64,000 nt of DNA from Scheffersomyces stipitis CBS 6054 (lineage: Eukaryota; Ascomycota; Pichiomycetes; Serinales; Debaryomycetaceae): positions 62,001-126,000 of the forward strand of contig NC_009046.1 in NCBI RefSeq assembly GCF_000209165.1, in the 5' to 3' direction. Below are positions 10,020 to 20,900 of this stretch, piece after piece. Position 1 is the stretch's first letter; the number at the start of each line of letters is the position of its first letter. The notes under the pieces were generated by a model. The model ran no database searches. It was not told the origin of the DNA and saw nothing but the letters and a program-made list of their open reading frames with translations. Made by a program: the position numbers and the translations under genes.

Positions 10020-11720
10020 ATGGCTAGGAAGGAAAGAGTGTTGACAGCCAACATCCCCAACGCTGCACCCGATGACAGACCGCAAGAAGTTCTAGATGAA
10101 TTGGAATATGGAAAATTGTCTACCAAGCGGTATTTGTATGTTTCCAAACATCCAGTGGGTGAACCTTTACCTACTCCTATAGATGATGAACCACCATATA
10201 TTATCTATCTTGCAACCTATATAAGTTATCTTATCTTGATCATAATAGGTCACATTCGAGACTTCTTTGGCAAGTTTTTCAAGCCTAAGGAGTATGCTGA
10301 TTTGATCGAGAAAGACGGCTACGCTCCTTGGTACGACGGTTTTGAGAGTTTCTATGTACGTCGTTTGAAGATCAGAATCGACGATTGTTTTGCCAGACCT
10401 ATCCACGGAGCACCCGGTCGTTACGTCAAATGTTTTAACAGAATCAGACACGGTAAAACCGGCTATCTTTACGATGGAACTTCCAATGAGTGTTTGAACT
10501 TATCTTCTTACAACTACTTGGGTTTTGCTCAGTCCAACGGAGTGTGTACTGATTACGCCTTGGGTTGTGTTGATGACTACGGCACTTCTGCCTGTTCTCC
10601 TAGAGCCATTTCGGGAACCACTGACTTGCACCAAAAGTGTGAACGGGTCATAGCTGACTTTGTCGGAAAGGAGGACGCTATTATTGTGTCGCAAGGGTAT
10701 GGTACGAATGCCAACTTGTTTTCGTCTATTGCTGATTCTAAGACGTTGGTCATCTCTGACGAGTTGAACCATGCTTCTATTAGATTCGGAATCAGATTGT
10801 CCGGTGCTTCCGTCAAGGTCTTCAAGCATAATGACACGAAGGACTTAGAAAAGTTAATCAGAAACCAGATTGCTCAAGGTCAGCCAAAGACCCACCGTCC
10901 CTGGAAAAAGATCATCATTGCCGTAGAAGGGTTGTACTCCATGGAAGGAAACATGTGTAACTTGCCTGAAATAGTAGAAATCAAAGACAAATACAAATGC
11001 TACTTGTTTGTCGATGAGGCTCACTCCATTGGTGCCTTAGGTCCTGGTGGAAGAGGTATCTGTGACTATTTCTCGGTAGATCCGGCTAGAGTTGACTTGT
11101 TGATGGGCACTTTTACCAAGTCGTTTGGTGCTACTGGTGGTTACATTGCTGGGGACAAGTACTTGATTGAAAAGATGAGAACCAACTACATCACCCAGGT
11201 GTACTCTGAAAGTGTTCCACCTGCAGTGATGGGACAGATCATCTCGTCGTTGAGCGTTATTGAAGGTACTTTGAATCCAGGTGAGGGACAAGAAAGATTG
11301 CAGAGAATTGCCTTCAATTCGCGTTATTTGAGATTGGGATTAAAGAAATTGGGTTTCATTGTCTATGGTGCTGACGACTCTCCGGTTATCCCTGTCTTGT
11401 TGTTTTTGCCTGCCAAGATGCCAGCTGTCTCGAGAATGTTGTACGATATGAAGATTGCCGTTGTTATCGTCAGTTACCCTGCCACACCTTTGATATCTGG
11501 TAGAGCCAGATTGTGTGTCAGTGCAGCTTTGACCAAAGAAGACTTGGACTACGTTCTTCAAAAGTTCAACGAAGTCGGAGACCAGATTTTCCTCAAGTTT
11601 AGTAGCGGTATCGCTGGAGGCTCGAAGGTTGAAGGCGAGCCACCCAGATGGGCCATTGAAGACGTTCTTGCTACCAACGTCGAGGATTGTAAAAAGCCAA
11701 AGCTAGGATACTTCAACTGA
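10020..11720 (+). CDS. LCB2: Serine palmitoyltransferase subunit 2
   Basis: A 566-residue alpha-oxoamine synthase. It has one N-terminal membrane segment (about residues 60-82, ending LILIIIGHI), then the PLP fold type I domain: the block LNLSSYNYLGFAQS, DELNHASIR, VDEAHSIGALGPGGRG, and the Schiff-base lysine Lys367 in GTFTKSFGATGG. Lcb2 is the catalytic subunit that pairs with Lcb1 in the ER membrane to condense serine and palmitoyl-CoA to 3-ketosphinganine, the first step of sphingolipid synthesis. The length matches the S. cerevisiae protein (561). Adjacency to the YDR061W-like gene is conserved. Confidence 0.97.
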   Translation: MARKERVLTANIPNAAPDDRPQEVLDELEYGKLSTKRYLYVSKHPVGEPLPTPIDDEPPYIIYLATYISYLILIIIGHIRDFFGKFFKPKEYADLIEKDGYAPWYDGFESFYVRRLKIRIDDCFARPIHGAPGRYVKCFNRIRHGKTGYLYDGTSNECLNLSSYNYLGFAQSNGVCTDYALGCVDDYGTSACSPRAISGTTDLHQKCERVIADFVGKEDAIIVSQGYGTNANLFSSIADSKTLVISDELNHASIRFGIRLSGASVKVFKHNDTKDLEKLIRNQIAQGQPKTHRPWKKIIIAVEGLYSMEGNMCNLPEIVEIKDKYKCYLFVDEAHSIGALGPGGRGICDYFSVDPARVDLLMGTFTKSFGATGGYIAGDKYLIEKMRTNYITQVYSESVPPAVMGQIISSLSVIEGTLNPGEGQERLQRIAFNSRYLRLGLKKLGFIVYGADDSPVIPVLLFLPAKMPAVSRMLYDMKIAVVIVSYPATPLISGRARLCVSAALTKEDLDYVLQKFNEVGDQIFLKFSSGIAGGSKVEGEPPRWAIEDVLATNVEDCKKPKLGYFN

Positions 11721-12020
11721 AATTGGCGATTTCTCCCATCAATGTACATATATATACCACCACACGCATACAATATTGCTACTGTTTTAATAAGCACTTC
11801 TAATTACAGTTAACTAATTTATAATAATCATAATGTCATACAAATATACACAAATTAAGAAGATAATTGAATAATAGTTGATTGATAGTTTTCTTTAGTC
11901 GCGCTTTCTTGTCTAAAATGTTGCGACAAAACAATATCTAATCTGAAAAGACATGTACAATCATACATATCGCTGACTTCTTTTCTACAAAGTGATACAA
12001 TCTTAATTATCATATAAATC
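11721..12020. other. Intergenic between LCB2 and OCA6
   Basis: This 300-bp AT-rich spacer holds the LCB2 terminator and the OCA6 promoter. No gene is visible. Confidence 0.5.
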
Positions 12021-12668
12021 ATGAGCTACGACATCCCAGATCCGTTTGTACCGCCTTTGAGGTTCAACACCGTGCAGAAAAACTTGTATCGTGGTGCATA
12101 TCCGCGAGAAATTAATCTTACCTTTCTCAAAACCTTACAATTAAAGGTCATAATATCATTAACTCCTAACCCAATAACGAAAGAAACAGATCCTATACTA
12201 TACGAATTTGCCACAGCTAACAACATTGGCTTGATCCATGTAGAATGTGCTCAATCAGGGAAGGGGAAAAAGAGAGGAGTGCCAATGGGGTACACTACAG
12301 TTTTACAAGCTCTCAACTTCATGATTCACAACGAATTCGCTCCAGTATATATCCATTGTCTCAATGGTGGGCAGGTAACAAGTTTGGTGATAGCCTGTTT
12401 ACGTAAATTACAATTCTGGTCATCAATTTCAATCTTCAATGAATTTATTAATTTCACAGCCAACATCACAGTTAACGATAGAAGCTTTGTAGAGGGATTC
12501 AAAGGGGAACTCAACATTAATTCGGAGGATAAAGTTGATTGGCTTTGGGTAGGAATGAGCAAAGGTGTAGTTGGAAGCCATCCCAGAATACGAGTTAATG
12601 AGACTACGAGTTCTACTACAAGCAGTTCTCCAGTACAGGAATCGAAAATGCAGTTGATGGATTGCTAA
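12021..12668 (+). CDS. OCA6: OCA6-type protein tyrosine phosphatase family member, probably catalytically inactive
   Basis: A 215-residue member of the Siw14/Oca dual-specificity-like phosphatase family. The N-terminal motif FNTVQKNLYRGAYPREIN and the later ISLTPNP match Oca6. The P-loop region reads IHCLNGGQVTS: the cysteine (Cys113) is present, but the arginine expected six residues later (C-x5-R) is valine (Val119). This suggests a pseudophosphatase or scaffold, as appears true of the S. cerevisiae protein. The family forms a complex (Oca1/2/4/6, Siw14) tied to inositol pyrophosphate signalling and oxidant-induced cell-cycle arrest. The stop codon is only 25 bp from the convergent DOA4 stop, so the transcripts probably overlap. 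Confidence 0.87.
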   Translation: MSYDIPDPFVPPLRFNTVQKNLYRGAYPREINLTFLKTLQLKVIISLTPNPITKETDPILYEFATANNIGLIHVECAQSGKGKKRGVPMGYTTVLQALNFMIHNEFAPVYIHCLNGGQVTSLVIACLRKLQFWSSISIFNEFINFTANITVNDRSFVEGFKGELNINSEDKVDWLWVGMSKGVVGSHPRIRVNETTSSTTSSSPVQESKMQLMDC

Positions 12669-12693
12669 CAAATCTATAAAACAGTCTATACAG

Positions 12694-15384
12694 TTAGATA
12701 CGTTGATAGAAAAGACAGTAGGCATTCTTATTCATTACGTCGCTTTCTTTACAATTGTAAGTAAGCTTGGCATCATCAAAGTAGATCCAGCCTCTGGTCT
12801 TTTTTGACTCACCTTCCTTGTGAATATAAGAAGTGTAATGGCCAGTTGTCAAATTTCCAAAATGGTTAGCAACACCGTAAAGCTTGTAGCGGAACGGTTT
12901 CTGTTGGTTTCTGCTGGGCAATGTTGACAAAATCTGCTCTTCTTTCTCTTTACTCATGATCTCAGAATCCTTGAGATTCGAATTGACACTGGTACCAACA
13001 TCTGGCCAATAAGATGTCAAGTCAAGAGTGTCTTTAACTGGAAAGTTGACAAATGTATCCAACTTGTTAAAGTAACCATTGGGAGTCATCTTAAATCTTT
13101 TGAAGTGAATAATCAAGATCTGCGGTAAACGTGTGATAGTGATCTTCTTCGTCAGCTTGGTGAATCTCTTACAACGAGGGCAATGCCATTTGTTGTTGTC
13201 ATCCAACAATTCAGTAGTTGTAAACTCCTTAAGACAATCATCCAACAGAACTCTTTGGTTAGTTGAATAGCCAAGTTTTTCAGGAATAGGTAATGATAAA
13301 ACCGAAAAAGCATTGTAGGTGGTTGAAGTCATTCCACATTCCAAACATTTCAATTGCGACAAGTACTGACCCTGAAAATAGTCGACAATGATTGAGAAGT
13401 TGAGCTTCAAATATCTCTCCCATTCAATTGTGGAAGCCAAACGAACAGGTAAGATTTCTCTCGTTTTCTCTTGTTCAGGCGTGAGCTCTGATATGGCCTT
13501 CTTTTCTTCAGGATTTGATATCACCATTTGATTCAAGTCTTCGTGCAAACCATCAAGAAGAAAAGTCAAGAATTCAAGACAATCCTGTTGGTCAAATGTG
13601 GCAAACTGTCCTCCAGGGGATAAGGATCCCATCACTTTCTTAAAATTTGTAGGTGAATACGACTTCCCATTACTGTTGAACATATTGGCTAATAGCCCAA
13701 AGAAGTTTGTGGTCATAATACCTTTAGATCCCAATTTGTTGTTAACATTGATGTGTTGACGATAAGATTGAACCTGTGACGACGATGGCAAACTGTTGGA
13801 AATACCTGGGAAAAAGAACTTTGTAAGAGGAGGAGTTGCACCCAAACACTGTAGAATACAATTCATGTAACAAGAATTACCCAAATTTACCAAACCAGTT
13901 ACATACAGATCAAGGAATTTGCTGGGAGTGTTATTTGTAGTTATACCGGCTACAGACGCAATAGTAGGCTTTTCTGTTATTGATGTAGTCGTCGAAGAAG
14001 ATGAAGAGTTGTTAGGAATTGTGACTGAAAGTGTTCTCTTGACGGTTGGTGGCTGCTGAATTGGAGGTGAAACATTTGTCGTCGTAATCGTACTACTAGA
14101 AGTGCTGGACTTAATTGCCGATGAAGGGTTGTACTTGGACATACTTGCCGAAGGAATAATAGGCACGAATGCATTGGATATTGGAGTATCATCTGTAGAC
14201 TTTGCTGTCAGCAAGTACTCGCCAAAGTTCTTAAGATAGGGAGAAGAAGTTCGAGCAATAGAAGAAGAATTTCCATAGGAAGTGCCTGTATAACTACTTC
14301 TACGAGAAGAATTGGGCGAGCTTCCTCTTGATAAACTAGCCTCTGGTCTTGTCAATACTTGAGCTTGAATTGATCTTGACAAACTGTCGTCCCCATACAC
14401 CGAATGCCAATGGAATACACCGCCAGCCAAATAACATGGATGCCGTTTCAACTTGGAGCTAATGTACTTGTTCTTGAACATGATCAATTCTACCAAATTA
14501 TTGAAGGGGTTTCTCGTAGGAAGTGCACTTGAATCTTCGTTCAAAAGGACTTCCTTGAGATATGCAAATCGGTCCATATGCGACATATGGGTGCCATACT
14601 TCAAGTTGTAGATGACTATTAAGTCGTACTTGTATCTATTCTGGAATTTGTGGAATTGGTCCTGCAGTAAATGGAGCTTTAGCCGTTCCTCTAAGTCTTG
14701 ATCGGTGACGTCTTTATTCTGTGAAAAGATTGCATTTATATGAGATGGCTCGATATTGATGATTTCCGAATGTTTGATATGATTGTAGTTGAAATCTTTC
14801 GATGCTCTATAGTCTATCAAAAGGACTTTGCTAGAAGATGTCAGACTGATGATATTGTGCAATTCTTCAACGAATATCACTTCTCTGTACTTGAAATTGT
14901 CCATCAGCAGTTTTAAGTTTGCCTTTACGTGCCCAACAGAAACTGAAGAATCAGAACCTGCTTGAAGTGATTTGAACCTCTGTAATAAAGGATCGCCACC
15001 ATAAGAACCCAAGTTCAGGGGATCTACATTAGTCTCATTCTCATTAGAATCGAGAAATGACCTTATCGTCTCGTAACTGTCTTTTCTTATCACGAGATTC
15101 TGTTTAATCGATCGCACAAAGTCCACAGTCTTTTCTGAAAGTAGTTTCTCCAGGTTCGTATAAAGCAGCAACGCCAACGTGTAGCAAACATAGGCAAGTT
15201 CATAGTCACAGTAGCCGATCCTCTCGAGCTTCTTCGATTCATGAGAGTACAACTCAAGAAGAGACACTTGATGCTTAATAAGTTTCGATATGCCTGATGA
15301 ACCTGTGATCAAATCCCGAAGCAAGGATTTAGATAGACTATTCAAATCAGCTATCAGTCTGAACGAGACCGGCTCCTCAGTCAT
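12694..15384 (-). CDS. DOA4: Ubiquitin-specific protease DOA4 (rhodanese plus USP domains)
   Basis: An 896-residue protein. A rhodanese-like domain (about residues 165-340, with LLIDYRASKDFNYNHI) is followed by a Ser/Thr-rich linker and a C-terminal USP domain. The catalytic Cys505 is in GNSCYMNCILQCLG, a zinc ribbon appears as C-x2-C pairs (LKCLECG and WHCPRCKRF), and the catalytic His849 is in LTTGHYTSYIHKEG. Doa4 recycles ubiquitin from cargo at the late endosome, recruited by Bro1 and ESCRT-III. The S. cerevisiae paralog Ubp5 is a post-duplication copy, so this pre-duplication lineage should have one gene. It is convergent with OCA6, its near neighbour in S. cerevisiae as well. Confidence 0.93.
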   Translation of the reverse strand: MTEEPVSFRLIADLNSLSKSLLRDLITGSSGISKLIKHQVSLLELYSHESKKLERIGYCDYELAYVCYTLALLLYTNLEKLLSEKTVDFVRSIKQNLVIRKDSYETIRSFLDSNENETNVDPLNLGSYGGDPLLQRFKSLQAGSDSSVSVGHVKANLKLLMDNFKYREVIFVEELHNIISLTSSSKVLLIDYRASKDFNYNHIKHSEIINIEPSHINAIFSQNKDVTDQDLEERLKLHLLQDQFHKFQNRYKYDLIVIYNLKYGTHMSHMDRFAYLKEVLLNEDSSALPTRNPFNNLVELIMFKNKYISSKLKRHPCYLAGGVFHWHSVYGDDSLSRSIQAQVLTRPEASLSRGSSPNSSRRSSYTGTSYGNSSSIARTSSPYLKNFGEYLLTAKSTDDTPISNAFVPIIPSASMSKYNPSSAIKSSTSSSTITTTNVSPPIQQPPTVKRTLSVTIPNNSSSSSTTTSITEKPTIASVAGITTNNTPSKFLDLYVTGLVNLGNSCYMNCILQCLGATPPLTKFFFPGISNSLPSSSQVQSYRQHINVNNKLGSKGIMTTNFFGLLANMFNSNGKSYSPTNFKKVMGSLSPGGQFATFDQQDCLEFLTFLLDGLHEDLNQMVISNPEEKKAISELTPEQEKTREILPVRLASTIEWERYLKLNFSIIVDYFQGQYLSQLKCLECGMTSTTYNAFSVLSLPIPEKLGYSTNQRVLLDDCLKEFTTTELLDDNNKWHCPRCKRFTKLTKKITITRLPQILIIHFKRFKMTPNGYFNKLDTFVNFPVKDTLDLTSYWPDVGTSVNSNLKDSEIMSKEKEEQILSTLPSRNQQKPFRYKLYGVANHFGNLTTGHYTSYIHKEGESKKTRGWIYFDDAKLTYNCKESDVMNKNAYCLFYQRI

Positions 15385-15767
15385 GGCCTCGACTCAGTTT
15401 ATGTGTGTATGAGATTTTATAGGGGTGTATTCTTCTAGGAAGAGATACTTCTAAGATTTTAAGGATTTTATACGTGTTGGTAGTTGTTCTATAAAGAAGA
15501 GGTTTAGTCAGATTGCCTCCGTATAAGAGAGTCAGTTTTATCGGGAAGTGCTGCACACGGGCTCAGATTTTGGGTGCGAATTTTGAGATACCTCGCTAGT
15601 AAATTCAAGAATAGAGAAATAACAACTTTGAAAGGCGGAGACAAGGAACAAGAGAGAAAGCAGAAATACTATCAGTAGACCAGTAGACAACTACATGTGC
15701 AGACTTATAGGTAAATCCGAAAACATTTCACATTAAGAAAAAGGGTATACGTTACAGGCTAAATAGA
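15385..15767. other. Intergenic: DOA4 promoter and GH5 gene 3' flank
   Basis: This 383-bp spacer lies between two minus-strand genes. Nothing beyond the expected promoter and terminator is seen. Confidence 0.5.
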
Positions 15768-17288
15768 TCATCTCACATTAGAATGAAACTGCTTCAATCC
15801 TTCATAGAAACCCTGTTCCCATTCCCACAAGTAGCCCAGAGCACCTCGAGCTCTGATATGTTCCGACAACCGTGCAATTCTCCATGCTTCAACCCGGCCC
15901 AAGACAGACCCGTTGAACTTCGCGAATTCCTCGGCATCTGCCCAGGCAGTAGTGAACCCTTCACCATATCGCTCATGTTCATATCTTCCACCAGGATCGG
16001 TTCCACTCCAGTATCCAACATGACCTTGCATTGCTTGGTTGTAAGCCTGTTCGAACATTGATCTGTCAGGCAATCTCTTACCATTGACGGAAAATGGATT
16101 CCTTATAGCCCCTTTTTCCACCATTTGCTTTAAGTCCCATTCACCTCCGTTTCCCGACTGGAACTTGTAAGTCCAAAAGTAAAAGCCCATACCTGCTCTT
16201 TCATTAATTAAGTCACATTGTCTATTACCGTACTGGATCACCAACTCATCTCTTCTGCCTTGTGCACCATCTTTATTCCACGACTGTTGGTCAAGTACAC
16301 AAGAGAATTCACCGACCATAATGTCAACTCCCTTACCATTATCAGTCAAATTAGTTAATACATCATTGTTCAAATCTTCAATGATCCTCATCGGAGACTT
16401 ATCCTTGTCTTCCTTAGAAAAACAACGGTATACGTGGTGATCGATTATCAAACCTAGACTATTGTTGTTCTGTTGGTGTTTCTGAATGAATCTCACCCAC
16501 TGGTCTGTCCACCAGCCGTCAGAAATAATCACTGGGATACCTGAATCCGCTTCTCGGATCAGATTGAGAGCAGCTACATAGTAAGTAGTTTGCTTTGAAG
16601 CTGGCTCTTGCGCGAATTCTGCTTCGTTGACTACTTGAATACCAGAAATGTTCTCAAACTGCTGTAAATCCCTGGCAATAAAGGTGAGCATTTCAGCAAC
16701 CTGCAACTGAAATTTCTCGTTTGACCAAAAAGCTGCCAGACCACCAGACTTCTCACCACTGTGATCGCTAGAGTTAGCACCACCGGGTAACCCATGAAGA
16801 TCCACCAATACAGAGATATTATGTTTTCCTGCTGGCTTGACGAACTTTTCCTTAAATATATTCCAAGCTCCAGAATAGACAGAAGACCCATACTTCTCAA
16901 ATTGGGTGCCTTTGGTAAACCTTCCACCGGCAACATCCCAATATCCTATGGGAATTCTTACAGAAGTGACCTGGTTGTCCTGCAACCATCTCCAGTCATT
17001 GTCATTCATAAAATTAGACCAGAAATTCTCAAATGTACTTTTGGCACCATCTAAACCCTTCGCTCTCACCATAGCTTCAACTGCTGCGAGCTCGAATTCA
17101 GGAACGTTTTCACCGAACAACTCATGGAATATCCATTTTTCCGATACAAAACAAGCTCCAATGTTGACTCCGAAATTCTTTCTCGATTGGTAGATCTGTC
17201 TTGTACTTGGAGGTTGACCCGGAGTAGCCGCAGGAACGGCAGCTACTGGGTTACTGCCCTTCGAGCGGAGTTTGACCTTATCGAACAT
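15768..17288 (-). CDS. Intracellular GH5 exo-beta-1,3-glucanase-like protein, YBR056W ortholog
   Basis: A glycoside hydrolase family 5 protein of 506 residues. The domain begins near residue 38 (FGVNIGACFVSEKWI). It contains the substrate-site motif VRIPIGYWDV, the DLHGLPGG motif, the acid/base Glu222 in QVVNEAEF and the nucleophile Glu327 in MVGEFSC. Unlike secreted Exg1/Xog1 there is no signal peptide: the N-terminus is basic and Pro/Ala-rich. It therefore fits the YBR056W-type paralog, reported in S. cerevisiae as non-secreted and possibly in the mitochondrial intermembrane space. Substrate is unknown. Both catalytic glutamates are intact, so activity is plausible. Confidence 0.85.
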   Translation of the reverse strand: MFDKVKLRSKGSNPVAAVPAATPGQPPSTRQIYQSRKNFGVNIGACFVSEKWIFHELFGENVPEFELAAVEAMVRAKGLDGAKSTFENFWSNFMNDNDWRWLQDNQVTSVRIPIGYWDVAGGRFTKGTQFEKYGSSVYSGAWNIFKEKFVKPAGKHNISVLVDLHGLPGGANSSDHSGEKSGGLAAFWSNEKFQLQVAEMLTFIARDLQQFENISGIQVVNEAEFAQEPASKQTTYYVAALNLIREADSGIPVIISDGWWTDQWVRFIQKHQQNNNSLGLIIDHHVYRCFSKEDKDKSPMRIIEDLNNDVLTNLTDNGKGVDIMVGEFSCVLDQQSWNKDGAQGRRDELVIQYGNRQCDLINERAGMGFYFWTYKFQSGNGGEWDLKQMVEKGAIRNPFSVNGKRLPDRSMFEQAYNQAMQGHVGYWSGTDPGGRYEHERYGEGFTTAWADAEEFAKFNGSVLGRVEAWRIARLSEHIRARGALGYLWEWEQGFYEGLKQFHSNVR

Positions 17289-17941
17289 GCCAATTGGATC
17301 AATTCACCGCAATACAGATTACTTTATCAGGTTTAAGGATGACCTTATAATTAGATATGCAAAACAAGGATTTTAATCTTTTTGCATCAAGTTCTGTGGA
17401 GATGAACTGAAACACAGACAAGAAAGAACATAAATCCAATTGCAATTTCAACCCCAAATCGATAAATCTATCTGCAACCTAGTGCATGCAGGCACTGAAG
17501 TATGTAGATACTGAAAGAAAACTGGTTAGTTACCGACAGTTCATTGAAAGGTAAATAAATTGGCGATGATGAAGGGAAATAAACAATTCGCTTGCTGAAG
17601 TTGGAATCTGATGTAGAAGAGAACAGAAAATTACTTCTGACGAAGAATGAAAATTATATGTTAAATGGGTTTATATCAAGACAAAATCTACCTATTTTAT
17701 AAGAATCTCTGCATACAGGTCCAAGTAATTGTAGATTAGATTTTAGAGAACAAGAACTATCTAATCTTGCAATTCTTAGATTGGACGTTGCATAATTGTT
17801 TTCTTTTCGCGCTTAAGAGTCTTCACTGAACAACATCCTATTGATTTTCACAATATTCCTTTCTCGTGGAAGGTTTCAAGATTTTATTCTTATCAAATAA
17901 TCACTTTTTGATGAATATAGAAATCAATTGTCAGTAGGCAA
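17289..17941. promoter_or_regulatory. Divergent promoter region GH5 gene / HRQ1
   Basis: This 653-bp region lies between two genes transcribed in opposite directions. No RNA gene, repeat or strongly supported site was found. Confidence 0.5.
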
Positions 17942-20900
17942 ATGCCACCCAAAAAAGCAAATATCAATACGTCGAAATGGCCCCCGTCGTTCCAAAGATT
18001 GTATAGGCTCTTTGTCCAGATCAATACCCATTTGACTTTTCTTTCGTCTCATTCTAGAACAACCATACCGACATTTGAACTTCTTCAGAAACTCAATCCT
18101 GATATCAACACGCTTGATTTGACATTAATGAAGGGTTTACTTCCCGATAAACACGTTGCTTACAAATATGTGGACGAGAATCAACTCATGCTATCTATGG
18201 CAGAGAAAGTGGAGTACAGCAGATCACACGGCTATAAGCAGGGGAATGCTAGCTCTATGGATGATGCCTTTGAACAAGTAGCGAACAACCATGGCCTCTC
18301 TGGCTCCAATCAATTACTCGTATTTGACTTCCAAGACACAAGAATGCACGGAATAGGTGGCGTAGTAAAAGGAGGCAGGGCCAAAAGAAGAAAGGTAGAA
18401 CAGAATGATACTAATAATGATTTCTTTCTTTCCAGTTCGGATTTGGCTTTTCTGCCTTTGACTCAAATCCAACTAACTAGAATGATTAACAGTAGATCCG
18501 ACAACTTCAAAGAGATACTAAAGGCATATCTAGATGGATTTAGTGAGGAAGAAGTTTCACAAGATATTCCCATGCAAAAGTTGGTTGCCAAATATGAGCC
18601 TTTAATACCGCAACCTCCTGTTTTGAACGATCCAGTAGAACAATTGGAACATTCGCATAAAGTTGTAGATCGCAAGTCTAAACCAACATTGGATGAAATG
18701 CTCATTGTTTTGAAGCAGGAACCTTTTTATAAAGGTCAGATCGAACAGGTTTGTACCTTGACTCCTGCTCAGAAAGCTATGAAGGTGCCTTTAGGGGACT
18801 TCGAAGGCCATATATATAATATTCATCCGGAACTAAGAGATGCTCTATACAATTATAAAGGAATTGATATATACAAGGACTTGTATTCCCATCAAGCTGA
18901 TGCCTTAAAAACACTCTTACAACCCAATAGTTTTGGAAGACATGTTATTGTGAGTACTGCCACAGCTTCAGGGAAGTCGCTCATCTATCAGATCCCAGTA
19001 TTGAATGAAATTTTGTGGGATATTACTAATGGTAAGAAATCCAGATCGACAACTGCATTCTTCATATTTCCGACCAAAGCATTAGCTCAGGATCAAAAAC
19101 GACATTTGGAAGAATTTATACTGTACCTACCCACCAATGAAAAGAGAAAAATTATAGTACAAACATATGATGGAGATACGGCAAGCCGAGATAGAAACTT
19201 TGTTAGATCTTTTGCTGATATTGTATTTACCAACCCAGATACAATTCATGCATCTGTATTACCTAATCACCTAGGGTATTCTGATTCCTCTGGGTGGATT
19301 CCGTTCCTTCGTAGTCTCAAGTTCATTGTAGTCGATGAATTGCATGTGTATAAGGGTACCTTTGGTATTCAAGTAAGTTATGTGATGACTAGACTTCTAA
19401 GAATTACCGAGAAACTCAAAAATGGGGTCAATGACATTACCTTTGTTTCATGTTCAGCAACAATTTCCAATCCTGTGGCTCATTTCAGAGCAGTTTGTGC
19501 TATACCAAAGTGTGATCAAGTAGTTCATGTTGCCAACGACGGCAGCCCATGCTCTGAGAGGAAGTTGGTAGTGTGGAATCCACCAGCTTTGATGAATAAG
19601 AAGGGTCAGATTCAGTCTACATTAAAGTCTTCAATGACGATAGAGTCTACTGTAAGTAACACTCTAATTCCAAGAGTGGGAATAGTTGCTGAACTGGCTC
19701 GATTGTTGGTTCATCTCCTTTCAAATTTGTCCGAAATTAAAGTGATTGTATTCTGCCCTATTAGAGTTGTGTGCGAATTGCTTATGAACGAAGTAAGACA
19801 TCTTTTAAGATCCTCGGACCATACAGAGAGAGCACTTTTGAATGAACATGATATCATGTCTTATCGAGGAGGTTATTCAAAGGAAGATAGAAGAGTCATT
19901 GAGCAGAAGATGTTTACCGGACAACTTAGAGCTATTGTAGCCACTAATGCTTTGGAGTTGGGAATAGATTTATCGGATCTAGATATTGTAATTACATGTG
20001 GCTTCCCCATTCTGAAGCTGCATATGCATCAACAATTTGGAAGAGCTGGTAGAGCAAGAGATTCCAAGGGAAGTTTGGCAATATTTGTAGCGGGTCCCAC
20101 TCCTATTGACCAGTATTACCTAAGCAATTATAAGGATATTCTTGACAAGAACTCCTATGAAGACCTTTGCGTCGATGGACTCTTGGATTTAGGTTCATAC
20201 CATTTGACATTAGAACAGCACATGCAATGTGCTGCATTTGAGGACCCACTTGATATTGTAGAGGATTTGAAGTGGTTTGCTCCAGATGGTTCAACAGGTA
20301 AGGCGAATGCGTTTGTTAAAATCTGTCAGGAGAGACTCCTCAAGGATAATACTGGCAAATACAGGACTTCGCCTAACTTCTTGCCTTGGCCCAGCGATCT
20401 TGTTACCATTAGAGCTATAGAAGAGTCTTCCTTTGCTGTTGTAGATATCACTAATGGACGTAATATCGTTATTGAAGAAGTGGAATCTCTGAGAACCAAT
20501 TTCACTCTCTACGAAGGTGGCATTTTTCTTCACCAAGGATTCCCCTACTTAGTCAGAGAATTCAATGCGGACCAAAAGTTTGCTAAGGTGGAAAGAGTGA
20601 ATGTCGATTGGACAACTCTGCAGAGAGATTTTACGGACATGGACCCCATGGAAGCACAATATGTAAAGCAGCTCTATCCACCCAATCTGGCTGTCCCGTC
20701 TGATATACCCGTATTTCTTGGTTTGGTGAAAACCACCATAAAAGTGTTTGGCTTTTTTAAGTTGAATAGAAGAAATGAGATTCTTGAAGCAGTAGACGTC
20801 AAAAATTCACCTGTCATTATAATTAATAAGGGATTCTGGGTTGATATAGGTAGTGAGGTAATCGATATCATCAATAAGAAGCAATTATCGCCAGCTGCTG

